The notes: generated by a model from the sequence alone, not told the origin. A stretch of 64,000 bases of DNA from Pseudomonas putida (GCF_030159595.1 NZ_BSKJ01000003.1:248001-312000), one strand, 5' to 3'; counted from the stretch's first letter, positions 35,018-44,300 are shown. A program made the numbers and translations.

Positions 35018-35881
35018 TCAGCTCTCGCCCAGTGCCCCAACCACCTGGTCGACACTGGCCTTCAACCCGGCAAACGCATCCTCAGGGTCACTCTCCACCA
35101 CCACCAGCTTCGCGCCGGCAGCCTTGATCACCTCGGCCACTGCCGCATCAGGCTGCCGATGGTCCAGCACCAGTGCCACATCTTGCGCCTTCAGGTTATC
35201 CCCCAGCGCCTTGAGCGCGGTAGCGTCCCATTCGGCCGGCAGTGGCTGCTCCACCACATCCAGGTTCAACCCGCTGGCCAGGTAACCCAGCCGCTCGGAC
35301 AAGCTCACCACTGTCAGGTTGTCGACCTTGGCCAGGCGTGTCTGGCTGCTGGCCGAAAGCTCCAGCAACTGGCGCTTGAGCCCCGCCAGGTTACCCTGGA
35401 TCTTCGCTTTGTCATCCGGCGCCAGCCGCTCCAGGTCATTGGCCACCACATCGGCCATGCGCCCGAGGTTGGTCGGGTTGAGCCAGGGGTAGGCGCCGTA
35501 GGCATCATCACCCGTGACCGCGATGCCTGGAAGCGCGCCATCCACCGGCCGTGCGGCATCGATTTCGACGATGCGGATGTTGCTGCGCCGGGCCATCGGG
35601 TACAGCGGGTCGTCACGCCAGATCGAACGCACGCCGATCACCGCGTCGGCCTGCTGTGCGGCCTTGGCCAGGGCTTCGCCACCACGGCTGCTGAAGTACG
35701 ACGGCTGGCGGCTGGCCGGCAGGTTGGCTGGCGCGGCACGTTCGAGCTGCACGCGGGTGCCGGCGAGCAGTGCACTGGCCAGGCTGTGGGTGACGGGCAG
35801 GGTGGTCAGCACTTGCGTGGCCGAGGCGAGCGCGGGCAGGCCGGCGAGAGCAACGGCCAGGGTCAGGCGTTTCAGGTTCAT
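35018..35881 (-). CDS. fpvF: Periplasmic metal-binding protein of the ferripyoverdine system (FpvF-like)
   Basis: Secreted protein of 287 residues related to zinc/manganese cluster-9 binding proteins. The signal peptide ends ALASA. The mature protein starts TQVLTTLPVTHSLASALLAGT and contains FSSRGGEALAKAA and NPTNLGRMADVVANDLERL. In P. aeruginosa FpvF works with FpvC to bind iron-free or iron-loaded pyoverdine in the periplasm. It is the last gene of the leftward eight-gene operon and is coupled to the permease gene by a 4-nt overlap. The assignment rests on order and size matching fpvGHJKCDEF. Confidence 0.85.
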   Translation of the reverse strand: MNLKRLTLAVALAGLPALASATQVLTTLPVTHSLASALLAGTRVQLERAAPANLPASRQPSYFSSRGGEALAKAAQQADAVIGVRSIWRDDPLYPMARRSNIRIVEIDAARPVDGALPGIAVTGDDAYGAYPWLNPTNLGRMADVVANDLERLAPDDKAKIQGNLAGLKRQLLELSASSQTRLAKVDNLTVVSLSERLGYLASGLNLDVVEQPLPAEWDATALKALGDNLKAQDVALVLDHRQPDAAVAEVIKAAGAKLVVVESDPEDAFAGLKASVDQVVGALGES

Positions 35882-36777
35882 GCCGGGTTTCCTTGCAGGC
35901 GGGGGACGAGGGCGCGGGCCAGGGCGGCCAGGGCGAAGCAGATACCAGCGACCAAGATGATCGCGGCGCCCGACGGCACGGGCAGGTCGAAGACAATCGG
36001 CAGCAGGATGCCGAGCAGGGTGCTCAAGGTGGCGATCAGTACCGAGACGAAGAAAAAGCCCTTGAGCGACTGGCTGACCAAGCGTGCCGACGCGGCGGGG
36101 ATGACCAGCAGTGCACCGACCAGGATGGCCCCGATCACCTTCACTGCTGCCACGGTTACCAGGGTTACCAGCACCACGAACAGGTAATCCAGGGTTTTCA
36201 CCGCTACCCCGCGTACAGCCGCCAGTTGCGGGTTGAAGCTGGCCAGCATGATGCGGTTGTACAGCGGCAGGGCCAGCGCCAGCACCAGCACCGCAACGAT
36301 GCCCAGTACCACCAGGTCCTGGCCGCTGACGGTCAGCACCGAGCCGAACAGCACGTTTTCGAGGATGTGCACGTTGATCTTGCCGGCCAGCATCAGCAGC
36401 AGGCTGGCGCCCAGCGCCAGCGACACCGACAGGAACACGCCGATCAGCGTGTCGGGTGAAAGACCGGTGCGGTTGCGCAGGAAGTTGAGCAAGATGCCGA
36501 ACAGCAGGCAGTAGCCGAACAGGCTGCCATAAGGGCCGGTGTAGGGCTCGCCGAGCAGGATACCGATGGCTACGCCAGTCAGTGCGGCATGGCCCACGGC
36601 CTCGGAGAAGAACGCAAAGCGCTTGACCACCACCAGGGTACCCAGGCCGCCCAGCACCGGGCCAATCATCAGCCCAGCCAGCAAGGCATTGACCACGAAG
36701 CCGTAGGCGAGTGCCTCAGGCAAGTAACCAGCGGTGGCCCAGTCCTGGACCAGTTGGCGAAACGCTTCAAAACTCAT
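35878..36777 (-). CDS. fpvE: ABC metal permease FpvE-like
   Basis: Inner-membrane permease of 299 residues of the ZnuB/MntB family, with about eight hydrophobic segments. Marks include VVKRFAFFSEAVGHAALTGV, LLGEPYTGPYGSLFGYCLLF and VKVIGAILVGALLVIPAASA. It pairs with the FpvD ATPase to move iron released from pyoverdine from the periplasm to the cytoplasm. Start and stop overlap both neighbours by 4 nt. Confidence 0.9.
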   Translation of the reverse strand: MSFEAFRQLVQDWATAGYLPEALAYGFVVNALLAGLMIGPVLGGLGTLVVVKRFAFFSEAVGHAALTGVAIGILLGEPYTGPYGSLFGYCLLFGILLNFLRNRTGLSPDTLIGVFLSVSLALGASLLLMLAGKINVHILENVLFGSVLTVSGQDLVVLGIVAVLVLALALPLYNRIMLASFNPQLAAVRGVAVKTLDYLFVVLVTLVTVAAVKVIGAILVGALLVIPAASARLVSQSLKGFFFVSVLIATLSTLLGILLPIVFDLPVPSGAAIILVAGICFALAALARALVPRLQGNPA

Positions 36778-37523
36778 GAGGCAAGGCTCTCACTGCGCGG
36801 GTGAACGGAGAACAGGCCGAGCAGGCGCTCTGGCGTGAGGGCCTGGGCGGGGGGGGCGTCGAACAGCACCTGGCGGCTCAGGCCAGTGACCCGGTCGGCC
36901 AGGCGCAGCACGGCCTCCAGGTCGTGTTCTATCCACAGCACCGTGGTGCCGGCCTGGCGCCAGCCCTGCAGTAATTGCTCGAACACCTGGATACCGGCTT
37001 CATCGAGCGCCGACATCGGTTCGTCCAATACCAGCAACTGCGGCTCGGGGATCAGGCCCTGGGCCAGCAGCACGCGCTGGCGTTCGCCGCCAGACAATGC
37101 GCCCATGCGCCGTTTGCGCTTGTCGAGCATGCCGACTCGCGCCAAGGCCGCATCGATGGCCGGCTGAACGCGACGTGACAGGCCGAGGAAGGCAGGGCGG
37201 CGCTGGCACATGGCGGCCATGAAGTCGTCCACGGTCATTGGCAGACCACGGTCGAACTCCAGCGCTTGTGGTACATAGCCGATCACCTCGCGCTCACCCG
37301 GCCAATGCAGGGTCAGTTGGCCCTGGTGCGGCATCTGCCCGAGCAGGGTCTTGATCAGTGAACTCTTGCCGCCGCCGTTGGGGCCGACGATGGCATGCAC
37401 GCTGCCAGCAGCAACGCCGAAGGTGACGTGTTCAAGGATGCGTGTGCGGCCCAGGGTCAGGTCGACGTCAGCGAACTCGATGCGTGGTCCGCAGGCCGTC
37501 ACCCGGTTGGCGAGGGCGGTCAT
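36774..37523 (-). CDS. fpvD: ABC metal importer ATPase FpvD-like
   Basis: ATPase of 249 residues of the ZnuC/MntA type. Walker A is VGPNGGGKSSLIKTLL (about residues 46-61), the signature is ALSGGERQRVLLAQGL, Walker B is LLVLDEPMSALDEAG and the switch is WIEHDLEAV. It is coupled by 4-nt overlaps to the binding protein upstream and to the permease downstream. It drives iron uptake after pyoverdine-iron reduction. Confidence 0.92.
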   Translation of the reverse strand: MTALANRVTACGPRIEFADVDLTLGRTRILEHVTFGVAAGSVHAIVGPNGGGKSSLIKTLLGQMPHQGQLTLHWPGEREVIGYVPQALEFDRGLPMTVDDFMAAMCQRRPAFLGLSRRVQPAIDAALARVGMLDKRKRRMGALSGGERQRVLLAQGLIPEPQLLVLDEPMSALDEAGIQVFEQLLQGWRQAGTTVLWIEHDLEAVLRLADRVTGLSRQVLFDAPPAQALTPERLLGLFSVHPRSESLAS

Positions 37524-38422
37524 GCGCGGTTCTCCTGGATGGCGCGCACTACGGTGTCGAGGTTGCGCTTCATCTCCACTTCGTACTTGTCCTTGGTGTA
37601 TTCGCCGTAGGAAATGTGAGTCAGTGGGTACAGGCGCACGCCGGACTCACGCTGGATGGTTTCGACATACGCCGACGGGAAGTCCATTTCCGAGAAGATC
37701 ACCCGCACGTCCAGGGCCTTGAGCTGGTCGATGGTCTTCTTCAGCTGTGCCGGGCTGGGCTCGATACCATGGGCCGGTTCGACCACCGCGGTCACTTCCA
37801 GGCCAAAGTCGCGTACCAGGTAATCGTAGGCGGCATGGATGGTTGCAACCCGGAAGGTGGCGCTGGGCGCCTCTGTTACCTTGGCCAGCGCCTCGGCACG
37901 CAGGGCGCGCAGGCGCTTGGCGTAGGCACGGGCGTTTTGCGTGTACAACCTGGCGTTGTCCGGGTCGAGCTTGCCCAGTTCACGGGCGATGTTGTTGACC
38001 TGGGCGATGGTGGTGCTGATGGACAGGAACGTGTGCGGGTTGACCACCTTGCCGGCGCCGCGTGCTGCAATGCCCGTGGCCGCCAGCAACGGTACGTTCT
38101 GGTTGGCCTCGATGGTCGCGATGTCGGGCTTTTCGCTGGCGGCGATCATGCGGTCGGCGAAGTCGTCATGGCCGACGCCGTTGAGCACCACCACGTCCAG
38201 CGTGCCGATGCGCTTGATGTCCTCGGCGCGTGGCTCGTAGGCATGCGGGTTGAAGCCCGCCGGAATCAGCGGCACCACTTCGGCCTTGTCGCCGACGATG
38301 TTGGTCACATAGCTGTAGTAGGGGTGCAGGGTGATGCCAATACGCAGCGGCTTGCCGTTATCGGCCAGGGCCAGTGCCGGCAGGGCAAAGGCCAGGAGCA
38401 TGGCGAGGGCGGAGCGGAACAT
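37520..38422 (-). CDS. fpvC: Periplasmic metal-binding protein FpvC-like
   Basis: Cluster-9 ABC binding protein of 300 residues. The signal peptide ends ALALA. Metal-ligand candidates are histidines in FNPHAYEP, VNPHTFLS and IHAAYDYL and the acid in FSEMDFPSAYV. In P. aeruginosa FpvC chelates the iron removed from pyoverdine and delivers it to FpvDE. It starts 17 nt after the FpvK-like gene. Confidence 0.9.
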   Translation of the reverse strand: MFRSALAMLLAFALPALALADNGKPLRIGITLHPYYSYVTNIVGDKAEVVPLIPAGFNPHAYEPRAEDIKRIGTLDVVVLNGVGHDDFADRMIAASEKPDIATIEANQNVPLLAATGIAARGAGKVVNPHTFLSISTTIAQVNNIARELGKLDPDNARLYTQNARAYAKRLRALRAEALAKVTEAPSATFRVATIHAAYDYLVRDFGLEVTAVVEPAHGIEPSPAQLKKTIDQLKALDVRVIFSEMDFPSAYVETIQRESGVRLYPLTHISYGEYTKDKYEVEMKRNLDTVVRAIQENRA

Positions 38423-38439
38423 GGGCGGAGTCCTTGGGT

Positions 38440-39009
38440 TCAGTGACGGTGTTCGCGGGTAACCCCGGCGTCGTAATGGCTGACTATTTGCTGCCAGCCG
38501 GCGGCGATCAGGGCGGCCTGGCCGAGGTCGTCCGGGATCACGGCGGCGCTGTCGCGGCGTAACCAGACATCGGCCTGGCCGGTGCTGTCGAGCGGCAGGA
38601 TCAGCAGCAGGCTCCCGGCGACTTCAGGGGCCTGGCTGCGGCCCAGGTAGGCACCCGGCTCCAGCAACGACCACTGGTGGCTGCCACGGCTCTGGCTGCC
38701 AGCGTCGACCACGAACGGCGGCAGGCCTTCTTCGGCCAGGGCCTGCACGCTGGGCACGGCGGCGTTTTCTTCACGCAGCAGCTGGATCTCGTCGAAGGCC
38801 ACTCGCAGGTCGGTGTACAGGCCTTGCTCGGCGGCGGTGAGGTCGCGGCGGGCATCGATCTGGTGGCTGGCGATGACCTGTTCGTCCTTGCGTTCGCCAC
38901 GCAGCAGTACCACGCTGGCGGCGAGCACCACGATCAGCAGGCTGGCCAGCAGCACGTAAAGGGTTTCGTGCCCGGCGCCGGCCGGGCGAATCAATTGGGC
39001 GCGGCTCAT
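38440..39009 (-). CDS. fpvK: Membrane-anchored FpvK-like protein
   Basis: Protein of 189 residues with one N-terminal transmembrane helix (LYVLLASLLIVVLAASVVLL, residues 17-36) and a periplasmic domain of about 150 residues with SVQALAEEGLPPFVVDAGS and DVWLRRDSAAVIPDDL. It ends in a histidine-containing tail (TREHRH). It belongs to the FpvGHJK inner-membrane complex that assists ferripyoverdine reduction. Overlaps the FpvJ gene by 4 nt. Confidence 0.82.
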   Translation of the reverse strand: MSRAQLIRPAGAGHETLYVLLASLLIVVLAASVVLLRGERKDEQVIASHQIDARRDLTAAEQGLYTDLRVAFDEIQLLREENAAVPSVQALAEEGLPPFVVDAGSQSRGSHQWSLLEPGAYLGRSQAPEVAGSLLLILPLDSTGQADVWLRRDSAAVIPDDLGQAALIAAGWQQIVSHYDAGVTREHRH

Positions 39010-39326
39010 GGCTGGGCGATATCGGCGTGGTCGACTTCCACCACATGCCCGGGGCCGGCATCGAACAGCACATAGAACTCGCCGTCCGGGCGCTTGAAGG
39101 TGAGCGTCGAGTCGTCGCCCAGCTTGCCGCCAACCAGCACCTGTTCGTCATAACCAATCACATCCAGGGTCACCCCGGGGGCTCCGCTGCCGTCCGAGAA
39201 ACCACCGGTGCACTTGACCTGGCCGCTGGCCAGTTCTTCGCATTCGCACATCGGGTTGTGCGCCAGGGCGGGGCTGGCAGCCAGTACCAGCACGGGCAGG
39301 GCGAGGGTGCGCATCAGGTGTTTCAT
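39006..39326 (-). CDS. fpvJ: Small periplasmic FpvJ-like protein
   Basis: Secreted protein of 106 residues. The signal peptide ends SPALA and is followed by HNPMCECEELASGQVKCTGG, a short cysteine-rich segment (three cysteines) that could bind metal or form a disulfide. The rest is beta-rich. FpvJ is part of the P. aeruginosa ferripyoverdine dissociation complex; its exact role is not established. Overlaps both neighbours by 4 nt. Confidence 0.82.
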   Translation of the reverse strand: MKHLMRTLALPVLVLAASPALAHNPMCECEELASGQVKCTGGFSDGSGAPGVTLDVIGYDEQVLVGGKLGDDSTLTFKRPDGEFYVLFDAGPGHVVEVDHADIAQP

Positions 39327-39862
39327 TTCTTGCCTCCTTGTTTCTCAAGCCAGGCCACGGTGGCTGGCGATGCCTTGGCCAGTGGGACCGACGCCTGGTG
39401 CATGCTGCCGTCCCAGCCTTCGAGGGTGACCCAGATTTGCGCGTCGGGTTTGGTGCGGGGCGGGATCGGCAAGTTGGTGCCCATGCGGTAGGGCGCGCCG
39501 AAAAAGATGGTGCCGGCGGCGCGCAGGCTGCGTGGTTTGCCAATGCGCAGGTAAACGGCCTTGACGTCCTTTATGCAGGCTTTGCACAGGGACGCGCTGA
39601 AGGATTTGAAGTGGCCGGCGGGGCCGTCTTCACGTGGCGCTTCGTCACGCAATTCAGCCAGGTCCAACGTATAAGGGCCGGCCTGGATGCCGCTGACCAC
39701 GTTCGCCCCCAAGCCTGCGTCGCCACGGAACAGCTTGGCTTCGTTGAAATACTTGGGCATGAAGCCCAACGGGACGAGGATCAGCAGGATATTCAGATGA
39801 AAGCGCCATTTCAGCCACCACTGCTTCAGCGGGCTGGCGGGCACGGCTTGGGCGTGGCTCAT
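39323..39862 (-). CDS. fpvH: FpvH-like membrane-anchored protein
   Basis: Protein of 179 residues with one N-terminal membrane helix (FHLNILLILVPLGFMPKYF, residues 21-39) and a periplasmic domain. The domain has a CKACIKD motif (a CxxC pair near residue 93) of redox or metal-binding type and GTIFFGAPYRMGTNLP. In P. aeruginosa FpvH assists the FpvG reductase. Overlaps the FpvG gene by 4 nt. Confidence 0.83.
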   Translation of the reverse strand: MSHAQAVPASPLKQWWLKWRFHLNILLILVPLGFMPKYFNEAKLFRGDAGLGANVVSGIQAGPYTLDLAELRDEAPREDGPAGHFKSFSASLCKACIKDVKAVYLRIGKPRSLRAAGTIFFGAPYRMGTNLPIPPRTKPDAQIWVTLEGWDGSMHQASVPLAKASPATVAWLEKQGGKK

Positions 39863-41052
39863 GATTGGGTCTCCAGTGGGGTCTGGCTGCGAGCAGCACG
39901 GGGTGCACGGTCGCCGCGCTTGAGGGCCGCTGCGGTGGCCTGGGCGGTACGCTTGGTCCAGATCAGCAGGCCGCTGAACACCATCAAGGTGAGTATCAGG
40001 CCGAAGAAGAACCAGATCAGCTTGATGGGCAGGCCGCCAAAGTCACCCGTGTGCAAGGGGCGCATGGACTCGGTGATGAACTCCAGCGTGGAGCGGTCGC
40101 TGAGCAGGAACTGGCTGTCGACGTTGCGGGTGTAAGGGTTGACCGCAGCGCTCTGGAACATCAGCGGATACCAGCCGCGCCCGCCCATGGAGACGTGGCT
40201 GTAGGCGGTGGCCGGCAACGAAATGAAGGTGATTTCCAGGCCCGGAATTGCCAGGCCGGCGATGCGTGCCGCCTCATCGAGATCGATGCGCGGCGCTGGG
40301 GTGCCATCCGGGGTTTGCGGTACATCTTCGCGGGCGATCACCGGCGCGATGGGCCGGCTGGAGATGGTGATGTGGTTGTCCGAAAGCAGTGCCTGGATCA
40401 GGAACCAGGTGCCGGTGATGGAAATGACCGCAATGAACCAGATCGACCACACCCCGGCCAGGCGATGCAGGTCGCCCCAGAAGATGCGTGAACCGTGCCC
40501 GGTGCGCACCGGTTTGAAGAAGCCCTTCCAGAACTTCTTGTACACCACCAGCCCGGTCACCAGAGAGGCCAGCATGGGCAGGCCGAGAATCGAAACCAGG
40601 TACCAGCCCCAGCTGAAACCATTGGTGAACGGCACCAGCCACCAGCCGTGCAGCGCACGGGTAAAGGCTTCGAAATTGAAGTCAGGGGACTTGCCCTGGA
40701 TGACACCGGTGTAGGGGTTGACGTACAGCGTCGGGCTGGTGCCGTCGGGGTATGTGACATCGGCCAGCAGGGCAAAATGCGAGCCATCGGGCTGCACGAG
40801 CGACTCCACGGCCATGTCTGGCTCCGCTTTGTGCATGGCGTCCAGTACCTGCTGGAAACTCAGGCGCTCGGCATCACCGTCGGGCTTGCTCGCGCGCACG
40901 TCCGGGTTGGCCAGCCAGACGATTTCCTGGCTGACCACGGCGAGCATGCCGGTGAAGCACACGATCAGCACAAAGAACCAGATCGGCAAGGCGAGCCAGC
41001 TATGGACCAGGAACCACAGCCTGGATTTGGATTTTTTCGGTGATTTGGCCAT
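39859..41052 (-). CDS. fpvG: PepSY-domain ferripyoverdine reductase FpvG-like
   Basis: Inner-membrane protein of 397 residues. The ATG at 41052 (MAKSPKKSKSRLWFLVHSW) matches the start expected for the family; the frame is open 41 codons further upstream. PepSY_TM architecture: first helix WLALPIWFFVLIVCFTGMLA, later GVWSIWFIAVISITGTWFLI and LIWFFFGLILTLMVFSGLLI. Membrane histidines (VHSW, LHGWW, DLHRLAGVW) may bind heme. FpvG reduces ferripyoverdine in the periplasm so that iron is freed and apo-pyoverdine recycled. It is the first gene of the eight-gene operon. A Fur-like site lies upstream. Confidence 0.9.
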   Translation of the reverse strand: MAKSPKKSKSRLWFLVHSWLALPIWFFVLIVCFTGMLAVVSQEIVWLANPDVRASKPDGDAERLSFQQVLDAMHKAEPDMAVESLVQPDGSHFALLADVTYPDGTSPTLYVNPYTGVIQGKSPDFNFEAFTRALHGWWLVPFTNGFSWGWYLVSILGLPMLASLVTGLVVYKKFWKGFFKPVRTGHGSRIFWGDLHRLAGVWSIWFIAVISITGTWFLIQALLSDNHITISSRPIAPVIAREDVPQTPDGTPAPRIDLDEAARIAGLAIPGLEITFISLPATAYSHVSMGGRGWYPLMFQSAAVNPYTRNVDSQFLLSDRSTLEFITESMRPLHTGDFGGLPIKLIWFFFGLILTLMVFSGLLIWTKRTAQATAAALKRGDRAPRAARSQTPLETQS

Positions 41053-41116
41053 CAGACGGTCTTCTGCAATGGGTGGTCGAGCGTGTGCCCAACCAAAGAG
41101 GGCTGTACTGATAAGG

Positions 41117-41135
41117 ACGAATGAGAATTGAAAAC
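41117..41135. promoter_or_regulatory. possible Fur box upstream of fpvG
   Basis: CGAATGAGAATTGAAAAC contains the strong left half AATGAGAAT of a Fur site; the right half is poor. It lies about 65-85 nt before the fpvG start. Iron control of this operon is expected from P. aeruginosa. Confidence 0.4.
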
Positions 41136-41173
41136 CTGCCGATTTAAATGCAAGCAAATGTTTCAGAAGGCAC

Positions 41174-41209
41174 AAGGTCGGCCTGCGCGCGAGGCGACAG
41201 GCCGACCTT
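41174..41209 (-). terminator. hairpin after pvdA
   Basis: A 12-bp perfect stem (AAGGTCGGCCTG paired with CAGGCCGACCTT) with a 12-nt loop lies just after the leftward pvdA gene. Confidence 0.6.
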
Positions 41210-41229
41210 GAGGGTGCGTAGCATGGGGA

Positions 41230-42564
41230 TCAGGCGCGGGTCAGGGCCGCGGCGGGTTGCGCTTTGCCGTGCAATTGCGCCAGGTCCTGATACAGCGCTC
41301 GGCCAATTTCCGCAGCGCGGGCCGGCAGTACCGAGAGCAGGGTGTCACTCAGGCCGTGGCTGTTCTCGCAGAAGCCCTGCAGGTACACCGAGGCCTGCAG
41401 GTCGGGGCTGGCCAGCACGCGGTAGTTGCGGTTGACGCTGAAGTCGTCCAGGTAACCTGCCAGTGGCGCCAGCAGGTCACGGTGCGAGCGGCGCTCGTAG
41501 CCGGTGGCGAGGATCACGGCGTCGTAGCGGTGGGTTTGCTGCTGGCCGGTGGCGAGGTCGCGCAGGGTCAGCTCCACGCCTTCGCGGGTGGCCACCACGG
41601 CTTCCACCTGGCGCCGGCACAGCACGTTGTGGCGGTGCTGGTGGGCGACCTTCTGCCGGTAGAGGATGCCGTAGATGCGTTCGATCAGGTTGAGGTCGAC
41701 CACCGAATAGTTGGTGTTGTGGTACTCGCCCAGCAACTTGCTGCGCTGGTCGGCCGGTTCGTTGTAGACCAGGTCGGTGTAGTCTGGCGAGAAGATCTCA
41801 TTGACGAACGGGCTGTCGTCGGCCGGCTTGAGGGCCGAGCCGCGCAGGACCATGTCGACCTTGACGGTCGGGTAGCTGTCGTTCAGGTCGATAAATGCCT
41901 CGGCGGCGCTCTGGCCGGAACCGATCACGGCGATGCGCATCGGTTTGCCGTCGGTGCACGGCAACTTGTTCAGGCTGCTCAGGTACTGGGAATGGTGGAA
42001 TACCCGTGGGTCATCCTTGAAGGCGCCGAACTTTTCCGGGATTTTCGGCGTGCCGCCGCTGCCGACCACTACCGAACGGGTGCGGCGGCTGTATTCGCGG
42101 CCCTGTGCATCGCGCGCGATCACGCGCAGGTGCTCGACCCGACCATCCTGCAGTTCCGGTTCGATGCGCAGCACTTCCTGGCCATACACCGCCTGGGTGG
42201 CGAAGTGCTCGGCGGCCCAGCGCAGGTAGTCGTTGTACTCCAGGCGGCAGGGGTAGAAGGTACCGAGGTTGATGAAGTCGGCCAGGCGTTGCTTCTGGTG
42301 CAGGTAGTTGACGAAGCTGTAGGGGCTGGTGGGGTTGCGCAGCGACACCAGGTCTTTCAGGAATGAGATCTGCAGCTCACTCTGGGTGGCCAGGGTTTCG
42401 CCGTGCCAACGGTAGTCCTGTTGCTTGTCGATGAACAGCGCATCGAGGGCATGGCCCTGGGACTCGGCGAGTTCTTCCAGGGCGATGGCCAAGGCCAGGT
42501 TGGAGGGGCCGAAGCCCACGCCGATCAGGTCCTTGATAGTTTCCGGGTTTGCAGACTGGCTCAT
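41230..42564 (-). CDS. pvdA: L-ornithine N5-monooxygenase, pyoverdine biosynthesis
   Basis: Flavin monooxygenase of 444 residues that hydroxylates L-ornithine with NADPH and oxygen, the first dedicated step to the hydroxamate iron ligands of pyoverdine. The FAD motif is GVGFGPSNLALAIALEE (residues 16-32), the NADPH motif is VIGSGQSAAEAFIDL (about 213-227) and the C-terminal ATGYERR is the family's ATGY motif. DYRWHGETLATQSELQISFL is the substrate-pocket region. A PvdS box lies about 76-99 nt upstream of the start. Confidence 0.96.
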   Translation of the reverse strand: MSQSANPETIKDLIGVGFGPSNLALAIALEELAESQGHALDALFIDKQQDYRWHGETLATQSELQISFLKDLVSLRNPTSPYSFVNYLHQKQRLADFINLGTFYPCRLEYNDYLRWAAEHFATQAVYGQEVLRIEPELQDGRVEHLRVIARDAQGREYSRRTRSVVVGSGGTPKIPEKFGAFKDDPRVFHHSQYLSSLNKLPCTDGKPMRIAVIGSGQSAAEAFIDLNDSYPTVKVDMVLRGSALKPADDSPFVNEIFSPDYTDLVYNEPADQRSKLLGEYHNTNYSVVDLNLIERIYGILYRQKVAHQHRHNVLCRRQVEAVVATREGVELTLRDLATGQQQTHRYDAVILATGYERRSHRDLLAPLAGYLDDFSVNRNYRVLASPDLQASVYLQGFCENSHGLSDTLLSVLPARAAEIGRALYQDLAQLHGKAQPAAALTRA

Positions 42565-42639
42565 GGCTGCGGTTCCATAATGGTCGAATGTGGACGCCGC
42601 CGAGAGGGGGCCGGCGCCTGCGTTTGTTCATTGGGTGGA

Positions 42640-42663
42640 ACGAGCCGAACGAAGGGGAATTTA
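42640..42663 (-). promoter_or_regulatory. PvdS-type iron-starvation sigma box of pvdA
   Basis: On the minus strand TAAAT is followed after exactly 16 nt by CGT, which is the full consensus TAAAT-N16-CGT for PvdS-family extracytoplasmic sigma factors. It lies 76 nt before the pvdA start codon. Confidence 0.85.
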
Positions 42664-42767
42664 CTGGCAGGCGGCCGCCCCTTTGCTAAAGGGGGCTAAA
42701 GACCTACGCCCTGCGGCCGATAGGGAGAACCATGCAAGGACCCATTTTGCAACGCAGGGAGACAAAC

Positions 42768-43202
42768 ATGACAGGTATTGCAGCAGTCAGCATCAACACC
42801 ACGGCCCAGGCGTTGAGCACGGCCCAGACTGCCGACAGCGAAAACGCGCAAAAGGCTGAAGAGGGTGGAGCAGTCGCGCAGGCCGATACATCCAAGGCGA
42901 ACGGCGGCAGCCAGGCCCAAGGTGCCCAGGGCAGTAGTGAAAGCTCGGAGCCTGCGCACATCAAGCAATTGCGCGAGATGATCAAGAAGCTGCAAAAGCA
43001 ATTGGCCGACGAACAGAAACAATTGGCCCAACTGATGGCGCAGAAGATGGAAGAAACAGCCAAGATGGCAGCTGTGAGTGCCAAGCAGGCGAGCATCGCG
43101 ACCATCAATGGTGAAATCCTGCAGGCTACCGCGCAGTTGCTCGAAGCGCTGCAGAAGTCAGGTGGCAGCAGTGCCGGCGGGATTGTCGATACACAGGCCT
43201 GA
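42768..43202 (+). CDS. Conserved hypothetical coiled-coil protein
   Basis: Protein of 144 residues; the ATG at 42768 follows AGGGAGACAAAC. The first 60 residues are rich in A, Q, S and G (low complexity). Residues about 65-105 form a strongly predicted coiled coil (IKQLREMIKKLQKQLADEQK, then QLAQLMAQKMEE). No signal peptide or known domain is seen. The gene is transcribed away from pvdA and ends in a GC hairpin. Alone, it offers no functional clue. Confidence 0.78.
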   Translation: MTGIAAVSINTTAQALSTAQTADSENAQKAEEGGAVAQADTSKANGGSQAQGAQGSSESSEPAHIKQLREMIKKLQKQLADEQKQLAQLMAQKMEETAKMAAVSAKQASIATINGEILQATAQLLEALQKSGGSSAGGIVDTQA

Positions 43203-43244
43203 TACCACTGGGGCCGGTAAAGGCCCCATTACATCCCTCTCAGG

Positions 43245-44171
43245 TTACTCGGAAGCCAAGCGCCCCTTGATCTGCCTGTCCGCCTTGTACTGCATGGCCA
43301 CTGCTGGCGCCGGCTTGGCGGCGCCGGTTTCCAGCCACTGGCGCATGCGGCTGGCATCGGCGAAGTGGGTGTACTTGCCGAACGCATCAAGAATGACCAT
43401 CGCCACCGGGCGGTTGTCCATGCGGGTCAGCAGTACCAGGCAGTGCCCGGCCTCGTTGGTGAAGCCGGTCTTGGTCAGCTTGATGTCCCAATTGCTCTTG
43501 TTCACCAGGTGGTCGGTATTGCGGAAGCCCAGGGTGTAGTTGGGTTTGCGGAAGGCCACGGTTTTTTCGCGTGTGGTCGACAGCTCGCTCAGCATCGGGT
43601 ACTTGCGCGAGGCCATCAGCAGCTTGGCCAGGTCGCGGGCGGTGGACACGTTCTGCGTCGACAGGCCAGTCGGCTCGACATACCTGGTATGTGCCATGCC
43701 CAGGCTGCGGGCCTTGGCATTCATCGCCTTGATGAACGCCGGGTAGCCACCTGGGTAGGCGTTGGCCAGGGAGTTGGCTGCACGGTTTTCCGACGACATC
43801 AGGGTAATCAGCAGGGTTTCGCGGCGGTCAAGCTGGCTGCCCAGGCGCACGCGCGAATACACGCCCCTCATTTCCGGGTTGTTGGCAATGGTCATGGTGA
43901 GCATCTCATCCATGGGCAGCTTGGCATCCAGTACCACCATCGCTGTCATCAGCTTGGTCACCGAGGCGATAGGCACTACACGGTCGGCGTGGCTGGAATA
44001 CAACTCCTGGTTGGTATTCAGGTCGATCAGCAGGGCACTGCCAGAAGCCAGGTGCAGCTTGGACGGGTCACGTTGAACCTGGGCCGGGGGTTGTGCAGCA
44101 GCGGTCGACGGAAGGGTCGCGGTTCCTGTGAGCAACAGCAGCAGGCTGAGGATAGACAGGGATGTTTTCAC
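43245..44171 (-). CDS. pbpG: D-alanyl-D-alanine endopeptidase (penicillin-binding protein 7)
   Basis: Periplasmic serine peptidase of 308 residues. A GTG start at 44171 (reading [18 protein letters not shown]) gives the usual signal peptide. The catalytic motifs are all present: SVTK ([14 protein letters not shown]), SEN ([12 protein letters not shown]) and KTG ([13 protein letters not shown]). It cleaves peptide cross-links in peptidoglycan and belongs to the PBP7/PbpG group, here of usual length. It is the last host gene before the prophage. Confidence 0.93.
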   Translation of the reverse strand: MKTSLSILSLLLLLTGTATLPSTAAAQPPAQVQRDPSKLHLASGSALLIDLNTNQELYSSHADRVVPIASVTKLMTAMVVLDAKLPMDEMLTMTIANNPEMRGVYSRVRLGSQLDRRETLLITLMSSENRAANSLANAYPGGYPAFIKAMNAKARSLGMAHTRYVEPTGLSTQNVSTARDLAKLLMASRKYPMLSELSTTREKTVAFRKPNYTLGFRNTDHLVNKSNWDIKLTKTGFTNEAGHCLVLLTRMDNRPVAMVILDAFGKYTHFADASRMRQWLETGAAKPAPAVAMQYKADRQIKGRLASE

Positions 44172-44300
44172 GTTGAGGCTCACTAAAAGTTGGTATGTCG
44201 TTGGCTGTGCAAGGGTTTTCCCCCTAAACCGCTGCATTGTGGAGTATGGCCCAAACGCTGTCGAATGCCTTATGACTAAAGGGCGCAAGGTGAACGATAT

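Noticed and set aside
41100..41160. PvdS box before fpvG
   Set aside because: A TAAAT is present, but the next CGT is 22 nt away instead of 16-17.
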